Source: Portulaca oleracea (lineage: Eukaryota; Streptophyta; Magnoliopsida; Caryophyllales; Portulacaceae). Taken from it: a DNA stretch of 64,000 bases. A program made the translations under genes and the position numbers. Each line of letters begins with the position of its first letter. The first letter of the stretch is position 1. Where the stretch lies: the NCBI GenBank assembly GCA_029582165.1, contig CM055874.1, positions 48,335,269-48,399,268 on the forward strand. The letters run 5' to 3'. Of this stretch, positions 36,899 through 50,892 are shown in pieces. The notes under the pieces were generated by a model, which saw nothing but the letters and a program-made list of their open reading frames with translations, was not told the origin of the DNA and did no database searches.

Positions 36899-39800
36899 CA
36901 ACAACAATAACAATTCAAAATTAATAATAATAATTAATAATTAATAATATTCAATTAATAATTATTCATAAGTAATAATATTTAATAATTATTAATCACT
37001 AATAATTAATAATTAATACTTAATAATTAGTAACTAATAATCAATAATCAATAATAATTAATAATTGTAATTAATAATTGCTATTATAATTAATTAATAT
37101 TAATTAACAATAATAAAAAATTATTAATTATTTTTTATTACAATTAACTGTTACTGATTATTATTAATTTATTATAATAAGAATTATTAAATAATAATTA
37201 ATCATTAAAAATAAGTAATAAATAATTGAATTAAACAATAATTAATAATTAATAATTGAAAAATAGTAATTAGCAATTAATAACTGATAATTAGTAATTA
37301 ATAATTAGCAACTAATAATTAATATTACTAATTAATAATTTAGAATTTATAATTACAATTAAATAATTAATAATTAATAATTAATAATTACAATTTAATA
37401 ACTAATAATTATAAATTAGTTCTTAATAATTAATAATTAATAATTAAAATAATAATAACTATAACTTTGATTACATTCTTGTTCTCACCAAACACTTTCA
37501 ATTTTGGGTATACTTACATACCCAACACCCTAGAATTCTAATTCCATGCCCAACTCCATTCCACTTATTTCTCCAAATGAGCCCTAATCGTATTGTGATT
37601 CTAACATATGATATTAATACAAAACAAGGATCGTAAGATCCTAACTACTTTAAGATTCTAATGGGAGTTCAATTGACGGAGGATTTTTGAATCGTAGAAT
37701 TGTAAGATTGCAAATTTGCATTGAGAGTTTAATAACTACGTTCCCCACTCTTTCCTCCACTCTCAATGGATACATCCGTACCTAGACATCATTTATTTAA
37801 CCAATATCCATGAACAGATCACTTTTTCCATTAGTTTGATAAGCTTTGGAAAAACAAACAACATGAATAAACATATGGTAATAACACAAAAACACTCTTA
37901 ACTTTAATAAAGGAAAGTTTCACCACATAAATATGTTGCATACGAATAGCAAAGCAACAAGCCATCCGCCGATTCCAAATCCCCTCTAAAGCACCAATTC
38001 ACTAAGATCCCTCCCTCTTTAGTAAGTTATTGCAAATATGTTACCATGTGACGCTTCCAAAAAGTTATTGCAAATATGAGCTCTACAAGGAAACCACCTT
38101 CATTAACAGTAAGAAATGAGGCAGTAATTCAAATGTAGGAGCTTTCAATATAAGGTTCGAGTATTCAACCACGAAATCCTCATTCAAATCAAAGTCCTAT
38201 TTCACATATCATGCAAAGACTGAAACATTGTCTAGTTTGGGATTACTGAACTTGTTAAAAAGACTAAAAGAATGCCATTTTCAACAAACTTATCCCAGAC
38301 AAAAACAGGGGACCAAACATTCATGGAAGATACTTGCTCCCAATAATCAGCAACAGGCATCTCCACCCACAAGAGCAAAAAGAGCGCAGGAGACCTCTCT
38401 CAAAAGGAACTCATCAGTCATTCCACCTTCAATCATAAACCAATATAAAATTCTTTTTAAAAAAAAATTTAAAAAGAGATGGAAGGATGGTCGCCTCCCT
38501 CAAAGAACAAGCATGGAACAAATCTCTCCTATCCTTCTTACTTTTTGACATATATCAATAAAGGTTATGCCCATATGGGTGTAGAAGGAAACCAACTAAA
38601 ACCAGCCTTGCGATATTTGAGGATAAGCAAGTAAAACAACAGCATCTTGTGGTCATCAGATATGATACAAACAGTTGGAATCGTGAGGATCTTTCTCATT
38701 CTTTACCTCCTTGGTTCCTCTTGTTCTAGGTACTACTACAGACTTATTTTAAGGGTGGATAATAACAATCTTCCACCAAAAAGATTGTTGAACCTAAGGA
38801 AAAACACTTATAATCTGCATTAATATAAGATGTCCAGTGCATATGGGACCACAATTCAAGCAGTTTGAAGTAAGATCTATGTCATTTTACAGAAGGTTGT
38901 AACATACATAGATGTACATGTCCTATATGATCAAAGAACTAAACTTTTAGGTGAAGATGAAAAATATTAGACTTTTTCTTTGAGCCCTTTATGATAATCT
39001 AAAAAATAATCACACATAGTTTCCTTTCGCATTCCCAAAGTTCCAAAGAAGACTGACAAGGGCAGAGCATAACACAGATTTTATAAGGTTAGCCAAGGCT
39101 GCATACACAAAAAGAATGACTAGTAAAAGCTTACCCCTGAGCAGCACGTTGAAGGAATACTGGATTGCCTGGATCTAAAGGAAGTCTTCTCAAAGCGCTT
39201 ATGGCGGCATATTGTAAATTACAGCGGATAATAAACTGTAATGTCGATCAAAGGTAATTTCAGTTAACTTGTCTATGTCACGTACATTTTGAATGACATC
39301 AAAGCTCAAAGTGGTTGCTAGCTAGGTCAATTGTTAGTACCTCCTTATCACCACCTTTTGTCCCAAAAATTCCTTTCTTAGGCTTGTTGGGTCCCTCTGC
39401 AACCTGGGTGATTAAAAGCCATAAATTAAATGGTCTTCATATTATGACTAGCCAAAAACAAAACACCAAATCTAAAGAAGAGAGAATAAAGGTAGCAGAA
39501 GCAACACTAACAAATGAAAAACGTTAAGTACACTTTCAATTTTGTAAAACTGAACATTGGTAAACATATAAGTACTTCAGACAGATCATTATGCTCAAAC
39601 AAACTAAACCAAACCTAGCAAAAACCATACACGTGTTTTGGGGCGGGGATGTGTTTAAAAGTAGCATCATTACCCATGACTCGTAGAAGGATTGTGTTTA
39701 TGAGGTTCCTTTTTTCAAAAAAGAGGAAAAAAGGCTCTAAATACCTGCTAGGCTGCTACTCCCAGGACAAAAGTACCAAAATAATGATGAGACATGCCAC

Positions 39801-42800
39801 TTCAAGCCGCTCTAATGTGAACTCGAAAATTTTGCGCAAAGTGACACCTTAATTGCCTCACCAGTGGAAAAGGGAATACACGTAACCACATAAATGCATA
39901 TGCATCTTTCAACAAGGTGAAGGGAGGATTTACATATTTGATAGACAGATATGTCATCACTTGCTGGTAACTAAAGCAGAATTCATTATAAAAGTACTAT
40001 AGGGAGTTGATCATATTCACATTATTGGCAGAAAGGGAGAAAACCATGACCTCAAGTTCTCATATATTAATCTTATCCATGGTTCAAAATGCCACTAACT
40101 TCCCTTCAAGAAGACCCACAAAAAGCAATTTGATCTAGTTGCAACCACAAGAATGCTTCAAACACAAACTAAGCCCGTAAATGATCCCCTTTTATGAATA
40201 ATAAAAAATGCATAAAAAATGTACCTTTTTGTACATAGGCAACAACCCCTTGGTGTCTTTGCAATATATGTTTTCATTACTTATTAAATAAAAAATCAAA
40301 AACATTGTATTAAATAGACAACAAGGGGATGTCACCCTTGTAAAAAAGAAAGCCTTCTCAAAAAGATAAATAAATAATAAAACCTCAAACCCTCAAGCTC
40401 TCTAGACTAATCATATCAACCAAATCCAAAAAAGAAATATTTGTACCCTGCTCAAGCATTTGACTCCCAACTATACAAGATTCTCAGGAAATTTTTTAGC
40501 ATAAGACTTCTACAGGAGGAATCATCTTTGAAGGGAAGATCACGTAACTATTTCAAAGTTTAAACTCTTGAAAAAGTCCTAGCCTTACCCGCAAAAATTT
40601 GTCTATTACTCTCCTTCCAAGTACTCCCCGAAAAATCCAATGCCATTGACCTCCAAACTCCTAGGACCCAACTGCTCTTTAATTTCCATTGCCAAGCCAC
40701 TAAAACATCTCTTATAGCATGAGGTTGCACTTGAATACCCCTAAGCACAACATTCCAACCATGCAACATTCTCAAAAGGTAGAGCTTTAAATCATGAAGG
40801 GAAAATGTTTCAAAAGATTCAAACTTCTAGAATATGTTTGTTGTATTTCAGAAACATAAAATCCAACCACTCCACCAACCCAAATGGTTAGACCATATTT
40901 CATTTCAACTATATTTCTCAACATTGTATCCTCTTCCTTAGCAAACTTCCACAACCACTTAGACTTTATGAGCTTTGTTCACATTGTGGAGATTAATGCC
41001 AAGGCCATCCCGATGCTTAGGAAAGCAAACCCCATTGCGATTAACCCAGTAAACGCCACTTTTGAAGTCATTACTATACTGAGAAAGCCTAACTATTTTC
41101 TCTAATTGGGAGGCTATGTAGCCAGAACGGACAATAAAGACATGAAATAAATAAGACTTCTTACGGGACTTTGCCATAAAGTGAGTTATCTCTTCAGGAG
41201 AGACACTTAGATTTTCACCCAGGTAGTCTCTTATGAAACCTTTGCACAATTTGATCCCACAGGGTTTTTTATATATAAGGCGCAACAAATACAAGACTCC
41301 ATAAATGACTACATTATGAGAAGCAATGTCCCCTAATGGCCTTTGTTCACAAAACACCATTAGAAGCCCCCCCCCCCCCCCCCAAAAAAAAAAAAAAAAA
41401 CAAACAAACAAAACAAAAAAGCGCAGGCAAGTTGTCACATGTATAAACACAAGTACCCTAATCAAAATAAGAAAGTAGGGAAACAGAATACAAGAACCCA
41501 GCATGAGCTGATCGCTGCCTTAGAAAGTATGAATCCATGCGTCAAGAAGTTGTAGGTAGGATTTTCCAAAGCTCAGACTACCAAAAATCAACCAACTCAA
41601 AATGTCAGACATCATCAATTTTTGTCAGAACGCCCTGCTTCCATTTCATGGTTCCCTCAAACTTAAGCAAAGCAAGGGCATTGATTACAGAAGGCTAGAA
41701 GAGGTTTCTAGAAAGCCAGACATAAACAGACATGCAGCACTCCAACAAAAGAAGGATTTTTATTTTATTTTTTTAAGGGATAAAAGAAAGAAAACTTTAA
41801 ATCAGTTTAGCAGACAATAAACTAACAATGCTGTAATTCCTAGCCAGGCCAAATCATTAAAGCAGCATGGTGTAATTTTCTGGAAGGGAAATAGAGAATA
41901 GACAAACCTTATCAAGGAGCGCAAAGACAATTTCATATACTTTCATAAGAACTTCAGAGTCACTGGAAGGAGCATAAGTCAGAGCCTTCAATGCCTGCAG
42001 TCTCCGCGCATGAACTTCAGAAGGGAAACAAATACAATTGTGGTTACATTTTAAGACAATCAAACAAACTGGAGACTTAAATGCTAGCAAGTTTCTGCCA
42101 CTTTGCAACATGTCTCACATGACAACACAGTAAAAAAAATACACAACAGATCAAAATATGAAGTCTGTAGTCCCTGCACATGTCAAGTCAGGTGTCGTCA
42201 ACAAGAACTCAGCTTTAAGATGTATTTCCACCTCACAACGACAGCAAAAAACCACAACACTACTACTCCCGATTTATGGCAAATGTGTTAAGATTGTGTC
42301 CCGAATAAATCTTTTTCTTATATCCTTTCTTCTTTCTTAAATTTTTTGAGAGTACGGCAAATGTATTAGAAAGTCCATTGCCAAGTGAATTTCAGGCCAC
42401 CAAACCCAGCAACTGATGAGAAGGCCCTATGTAGTGACAGGCTTTTGCAGATGTCTAATGCCTTCGTAGATGAAGAATCGAAAATCTCTTGTTCAGATGT
42501 GGCATTTGACACTGTCCTTGATTCATTTACCAAAAACATATCCCCAAGATGCTTTTTTTTTTCTCGGAGAGCAACAGGGCGAGGAATTTTGTTCTTTGGT
42601 GGAACATATTTTGCAAGGCACTGTAGTTACAACTTCCAGATTAAACCAAATTGAATAATTTTTTTTATTAAAACTCAGGCATTTCCTCTTAACTAACTTT
42701 TGCTAGTGTTTTCAGTACAGCATTCTAGACAAAAGTTGTACAATTGTTCCCCCTTCGTTATCAACCGATTCAACCATCTACACAGATGCAGAAGTCCTGG

Positions 42801-45800
42801 ACACTTTGGGGCACTACAGCAAAACCTTAGCTTGCTGGGTGCTTCTCCCTTATAGCCAAGTTCAATTCAACTTGGTCCAAGGCAGAAACTGCACTGCAAT
42901 GGTTGTGTGCCCAACAGCCCAAGGGCTCTCTCAGCCAGGTCCTTACACCATCTCATTTAATGATGTGATAGGAGATTTTGTTTTTATCATTTTTTTTTCA
43001 CAATTTCTCATCGCTAGGGCATTTACATCCCTTCACGATACATGAACAAACCATCTTAGTCTAGTCTCTCACAATCTCACATCTTCTCCTCAAATGGATC
43101 CCACTCCATCTTTTGCTTTGATAACTTCATTTTATGTCGATGTCTATTTGTAAAATCTTTTCAACCCATATTTTAGGGAACCTAGTCCTCACTAGTCCAA
43201 GGCATGCAGTATACTTTAGTAGCTTCCGCAATGGAGTTCCAACAAACATAATGGCTAGGCACCTTATCCTTAATGAAATTCCCACACTACCTTTATAGTT
43301 TTTAGCTTCTTCATTCCTTCAATGTCAATCCAGCACCATTAGATCCCAGACATGGGATTTAAATTTTAAGGTTGAGATTATTTCAGTCCAAGTCAAACTT
43401 CCCCGCAAGCAGGTGCCAAACATCCTAGCAATCCAACCCCGTATGCAGTATTGCCATTGCCACATGCTTGAAGATCCATATATAGCACAATGAACTCCAG
43501 TTCAAAGTTGAGATTATTTCAGTCCAAACCAAACATTCACCAAAGCAGCACACGCAACATTCCAAGCAAACAACCCTTGACCACTGCTACCAATATCATG
43601 TGCTTAAAGATCCATATCTTGCACAGGAACCCCGAATAGCGAGCAAACCTTATCAATACTAAGTTTGGCAACATTTCAAAACTCAACAACCAAAACTTGG
43701 AAACAAATATCCACAAAAAAAGAGGATCTAATATTTGGTTCAAATAGACTTGTATCAAACCTCTCAACAGCCGAAGTTTCTTTTATGTGAATGAACAATG
43801 GGTCAGTCAATTTTAAATTTTTTTTTTTTTTGGAATCTTTGTCTATTAGAGGTGGCACCTTTAATTTCAAGGATAACCCCCCCCCCCCCTTCTTTCAACC
43901 GCAAGGAGAAGGGGGGGGGGGGGACACCTCAACTTTAGTCTCTCTTTCTCCTACGTTTTGGCTTTTCACAACCAACACTGTGTGAGATGGATGTAAGGTT
44001 GTTCATCGGTCCAAGATCAAAGACTGAACAAGCACAATTTCATCAACCAATAATGGGGACCGATCAACATGCGGTCTGAGACTGAACCGACTGAAAGAAC
44101 CCTGACCGAGACTTTTTGGGAAATATTCTATCTTACCTACCACTGATGTATGTCTCAGCCCTAATAAGACTGGTCTGGTTGAATGTTCACAAGAAGTGTT
44201 CACACACAAATCAAAAACTTCACCAAGAATGCTAAAAAACCAGATCTAGGTCGGCAATACATATGAGCAAATCTTCAAGCTACAAAAAATAAATCACGCA
44301 GGGGGGGGGGGGGGGAAGGGCCATACCAGCGCCTATGGTAGTCACGGAAGGTCAGGTAGAGAGTAACAATATGATCACATCAGCTAGAGCCACTGGAGAC
44401 CTATAGTGTGTAGGAGTTGTGGCCAATGAGATTCAGGGTTTGTGTGAGTCTGAGAACAAAGAGAGAGAGGGAGTCAAGTGTGTAGCTTGAACTAGCCAGC
44501 CATAGAGGTGCCAGAGTATGCTCTAAGAAAGAGAGGAATGAGAGAATGAACCAAGAGAGAGAGAGAGATGTAGAGGGAAGTATCCCCTGAGACATTCAAG
44601 TGAAAGAGACAAAGACTCAAAGATAGGGGGAGTCAAAGGAATGGAAGGCAACCCAGCTTTTTTGAAAGAAAAATTCCTCCTTTATTTCAAGTTGATTGGT
44701 CCACCATCTGGAATCAAGCCCAGACTTGACCGACCGGACCGGATCAATGGCCGAATTGACCAAAAACCATGACCGAGAGTCAGACCAATTTCATTTGGAG
44801 GAAAAAGAGAGGTCTAGAACATAGGGGGGAAAAGCAACAAGAGAGGAGAAAAGAGACTAGCTTGGGGGTAAACAGGGTGGATAAGGCTACAATGCGTATA
44901 GTTAGCAGCTAATGCCAGGCTTTCACCAGTTTAGGGTTGTTGGCCACGCAAATCATGCGGGACTGCAAGCATTTATATGGGAAAGCAGGACCAGAGGACC
45001 AAAGGAGCTTGCTAGGTAGATTCCAATTTAATGTCCAAAACAGTAAATTAACCATACAAACTAGGGTACAATTGTCTTTCTATTGCCTCATTCAAACCAG
45101 TGATACAAACTTACAATATAAAGGTAGTACTCCCTCCATCCTAATTTATGTGTCACTATTGACTTTTTCAAGGTCTCCAATGTCCTTTGACCAACACTTT
45201 CTCACATAACATTTTACCAAAAATTACAGCATATATGTATTATGACAGTGTTTTTATTACTTTGACAATTTCTCACATAACATTTTACCAAAAATTACAA
45301 CATTATATTCTTATGATAGTATTTTTCTTACAAATCCAAATGATAGTACTTAGTTTCCTATAATAGATCACTGGTTATGTTGATAAATTAATATCCAAAA
45401 TTTTTAAAGGTTTAGATGAAATGGAAAGGATGAAGTAATAATTTAAGGAAACAGTGTTGAGGAACATAAAATACAGTCACCCACACCGAAGGGTGTTTAG
45501 AGGCAAACAGTTCTTTTTTTTTGCCGACTTTTGGTTCAAATATTCTTGTATCAAATACCTCAACTGATGGGAATCAGTCTACACAGGCCTTTGCACAACC
45601 TCAATCAAGTCTAGCAGAGGTTACATTAACCAAGGAATGCTAACTGATGGCCCAGACAGCAATGCACAGAACTGGAGTTACCGTATGTAAAAGGAAAGAA
45701 ATAGCAGCTCTCAAGTGCTGGACCAATCAGAGGCAGTTTTGGATTGATTCAGCTTCAATGTTGATGTGCTGTCACTCTCTCATGCTTTCCAAGCTTTTAC

Positions 45801-48800
45801 TTTTGTAATTGCTGAACTATGCCATGTTTAACCCAATTAAGGCAGGATTAAGGTTTTTTTTTTTTTTTTTTTGGGAAAGGAAAATATATATTAATTACAA
45901 GGTCAAAGAACAGATGCTCAGCAAGCATCTACAAAGTTATGTAACAACCAAAATAAAGACTATCCATAAAATCTATCCCATCCAAAGAAGAGCAAGTCTT
46001 CCCATAAACCCAAAAGAAGGGAGATTTGATGAAGTTGTCCTTCAATCGCTGGAGAGGAGTTTCCAATCCCTCCAAAACCCTTCAGTTCCTCTCTCTCAAA
46101 ATACTCCAAAAGATCACACGTGGTATAACCAAGGCAGGATAATGGTTTCTTAATCCTTAAGAAACCTAATTAGAGAGGTTCAGCTGGCTGCTGGCTGCTG
46201 GCTGCTGGCTGCCTTAATAGCTCGATGGCTTTGTGATTAATTTCAGTGCATGAGTTTTATGAATGAAAGCCTTGAGCTTGTGCTTGCGAGTATCTAAGAA
46301 CTCTCAACCTCTACTTATGTATCTTGATTTGGCTAATCAAGGGGTAATAAAGTAGACTTGCTGGCAGATTCAATGGTGATTCTGTATCTTAAGTGGTGTT
46401 TCTATATCTTGGATCAAAGCAAGCACAGCCCTTGGTATCTTTGATTGTGGTGTTTCTGTATCAATCATAGGCACCTTGTTTCTATCCCATTTTGTTTGCT
46501 TTCTTTCCTTAATGCTGACTGATATCAGCTGATTGATCAAGACATCAATCCAGGTCCTTGATCCATCAGTGGTCTGTGACTGACCCGTGCACTCTGATCT
46601 TTGCCTCTATACCACACACACATCTCAACGCCCGCAACAGCCCAAAACCCTAAGCTTCTTTTTTGTGAAGGAATAATTGGACAGTCAATACTTTCTCAAT
46701 CTATGTCCATTACAGGTGACAACTTTACTTGCAAGGATAACCCCCTTCCCTGGGGCTTTCAACAAGAGGGGGAGAAGTGTGCGAGACACAGTATTATCTC
46801 AGTAGATTGGTCTCAGGTAGCTGCTACAATTGCATCATAGGCTCAAGCTCTAAAGTCAGGAATTGACTTCCTGGCTGAACTTTGGATGAATTATCTTGCT
46901 CAAAAGAAAAGATTATTCAGACAAGGTCCACAAGTTTAGATTGAGGGGAAAGAAACTATCCTCCACAAAACATCATTACAAGCCAACAAGATAACCATAC
47001 CAAGTTCTAGATCAGAAGATAAAATTTAGGCGCCAGCAACTCTAAGGGGTCAGTAATCACTCTGTAAACAAGGTTGAACATGGAGAATGATAACAATGTT
47101 CAATATCTACTTGGCCTAGAGGACATAAAGTAGATCTCTGGGGACAATGACTACAGACTACCTCATGGCCAAGAATCTGGCACATGATAACAGAATATGA
47201 TGGTCATCATCCAAGTTTCCTAAATTCAAGCAACTTGTGCACCCCAAAACATAGAAAGAAACAAACTTTCAAACTGCATGATATCAAGAATGGGGCCCAA
47301 AATGCAAAATTACTTCTCAAGATATTACCAGATTCTATTATTCTCAAAGTGGTTTCATTTTTTTGTTAACGAAAAGGCTTAGTAGAGCAAACCTTTTTAG
47401 TGAGAAGAAAACAACTGTGACACAAAGGGACAAATTTCAAAATAAAGACAAACACAACTCACATTCAACATCTTCATTTAAAGCCTCCGTAGTAAGTTGC
47501 TGAACTATTCTAGGAACCACATCAGCTCGAGTGACACCACCAACAGCATCAATATCAGCTAGCGCATCCCAGTTTGGTGTTGGAATGCCACCGCCAGTAC
47601 TCAGACCTTGTGACCCAGTATCTGACAAAATTCTGGCCAAATAATAATAAACATATCGCAGAACACTTCTATCTTCACACTGCTGGTTCAACTGCAGGAG
47701 TCATGCCCGGAAGATAATTGTTAATTGGCTAACAAATACACACACAATATTGTCATTATGGTCCATAGAATACAGATGGCTAATTTAACAAAAATTGATA
47801 CTAATTTCCATCACATTTAAATTCTCAAACCCAGACTATTTTATCTAAGCTACTACATTTGAGTTCTAAAGAGAGAGAGAGAGAGAGAGAGAGATAGAAA
47901 GGGGGGGGCAGCATTGAGGAATAAAAAAGTAAAGCTTTTTTCATAAACTCCCAAAACAAGAACAATTGTATTAGAGAAATACCTTTTAAACAAGCATAAT
48001 CCAACAAAATCTCAGATGGGGTCATACACACATTTTGGCTTTAAAAAAACTCTGTTGAGGACTCCAAATGAATGGCAGGTGGCCACTGGCCAGACCCAAA
48101 CCACAGCTCGGGAAGTCGGTAGCCTGGCTCAATCTATGCCAGCCTACTGGCAAACCAATCACTCATTCCAAACGCTGTTTAAACTAGTCCTAGCCCAATG
48201 TCCCTCAGTTTGGGGTCGGAGAATATGTTATATGCCTAACCATACCCATAAGCCCAAGGGTCAGTCCTCAGCCATGTGCCCATGTGTGTTTGTCTGTGTG
48301 TGTTGTGGACAGGGTTCAATGCAGCAACTTTAGCATTATTCAAGAATGGAAAAAAGGCTAATGCCCCCAAGTTAAAAGCAATTAACTTCCCACTACAACA
48401 GATAGGTAACAAATAGAGGCTAGTTGAGATAGGCATTTTTCTTTCGTCCATGACAATCCAAAGCTTTCAGCAAAAGGGCACAGGATCCCAGCTAATGCCT
48501 TATCGCTTCTTCAATTTCTCCGACGGATTTAAGAGAATAAAAATGCAATGGTCCAAATCAAGTCAGAGTAAGGTCTGAGTAACAACAGCTTATAGGCCTT
48601 ATACAGGGTCAAAGATCTCAAAGCCCAGCGAAGTTGATCTGCTAATACCAGCCTAGACAAGTTGCCAGCCTAATAGTCACTTAAAGTTCTACAAAGAACA
48701 CATGAAATTCTATTATCAAGGAAGCACCTTATATTTTCTTTTTCTTTTTTTTTTTTTTTTTGGATAAGTATCAATAGATGTATCGCATGGACACCAAGGG

Positions 48801-50854
48801 AGCGTTGCCCATTTATAAAAGGTGGCAAATACTAATGAAGTATCTTTAAATCCTACAACTATTTTCTGGATCTAATGATGAATTTGAGAAGAAGAATAAT
48901 CTCCTCTTCTTGCATTCTCCTTCATTCTGTTGCTCATGACAGCAATTAGCTCTTACATACTGGAGTGTGATGATCAATAGTGTGCCCCATGTGCTAGCTT
49001 CTAATTGTGCACCGCCTGAATAAGATGCTCCTCTATCTCATGATTTCCATATGCATTGTCATGAATGTTCCATTTCCTCATATTGTCAAAATGCAACTTT
49101 CAAGAACATTTAAGAACCTTAGTTAATTAAAAAGTTATTAACAACATATAGCAAAAACCAATCACATTGATCACCCACTTTCATGTGTTCCCAAAAGTTG
49201 ACAACACATATGAGACAGAGGAACAAAAGACCACAGGTCAATGTTGGTTTTTCAATGATGTGTTAGGAAAATCTTTCCCACCATATAAACATTACACAAA
49301 ACTAAAGGGCAGCCCAGTGCAGAAAGCGTCCCTGCAAGCGGAGGTCCGGGGAACTTCCCCTAAATATTACACAAACCTGTGTATGACAATTATATTAAGT
49401 CTTCAAAGACAAATATCCATCATGCCCTCATGGAGGAAATATGTAATAATGCAACTAGGATCTTCCACAACAGTCACCAAGCTTTATACAATATTTATCA
49501 AACATCTATATCACATAAAGAACTCACCATGAGAAGAGAAGGTGCCAATGAAGGGTCAACTGAATTGTATACAGCAAGTTTAGGAAAAACATGATTCACC
49601 AATTGCTTCTGGGAGTTTTTCTACAGACATACAAACACAATGGTATAAGATTGACAAGAAAAATAAAGAGCTAAATGGTAGAAGAAGTGCAAAACAGGCA
49701 CTGCATACCTGATCGGAGGTAGCAGCTAGTTCGTGTATACTCCTTGCAAGTTGAGCATATGATACTGGCTGCCAAAAACAAAAACATAGCCAGATATTCA
49801 TATCATTGATCAATGGCACACAGTAATATGCAAAGGAGTAAAAAATACTTTTGAGACAGGATTGAGCGAAAAAATAATAAAAAAATAAATTACTTCAGGT
49901 CTCATGGTGAAACAGAAAAGATGATAATCATACAAAACACAATGGAGTATATCATGCTACATTTAGCAAGCCGAACTCATCAAGATAACATAAGTATGCA
50001 AAACATATTCCGAAGGTTGTCATTTGAACCCATTTCATAGGTAAAACAAAGAGCTACTTCATGTCCTACTCAAATTATGCATTCCACATCATAGAAAGCT
50101 CCCACAATTCAGGCTCTCAAAAACTGGTTATGTCTTATGACTTGAAACCAAGGTCCAATATCAAAAACAACACAAAACTTGCACTCTTCACAATGGCTGT
50201 GTTAAACCCCTTCTGATATTTATCAGTATCCAGTAAGGCTTACTCACAAGTTAAACACCTCAATTACAATATAAGTATTACGTACCAGAATCTGAGACTA
50301 AGGCTAAATAAGACTAAATTAGGGTCACAGTAACTATATTCTAGCTCTGAATATACAATAAAATCAACGTCGTTCCAAGAGATCCAGACCCCAGTAACTG
50401 TGATCAAACTTCTAGAACTAACCTCAAAAATCTACACCAACGGGTCCAACAAAGTCAAGTAACTACCTTTAAGAAAACTAGAGCAAAACCCAACTCAACA
50501 AATCAAACCTCATAGCCAACAAAAGAAACATTGCACAATAATAGTTTATTAAATCACAATCCTGAACAAAAATCAAATTACCCTCTTCTTCTGCTTTTGT
50601 GGCATGATATTAGCACGAACAGCTTTAGCAGCAGAAATGGTGTCATTCTGAATCTGCATAAGAGTGGTCCTCTTTTTCCGATCGGTAACCGGTTTCCCCA
50701 ACGCGGATGGAGGCGGCATAGTGGGAGACGACGCCGTCTGCATCGGCGGCAAGGCCGATTGCGATGATGATGACGACGATCCCTTGGGCGCCGCCTTGGG
50801 GTCTGCCGTGATCAGATCCATCAGCGTCGTCCCAGATGAATCCTGCTCCAATGT

Positions 50855-50892
<38 letters not shown>

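Noticed and set aside
40959..41504. 181-codon minus-strand frame starting with a hydrophobic stretch
   Set aside because: The N-terminal part comes from a poly-C/poly-A tract; the rest is LINE ORF2 remnant.
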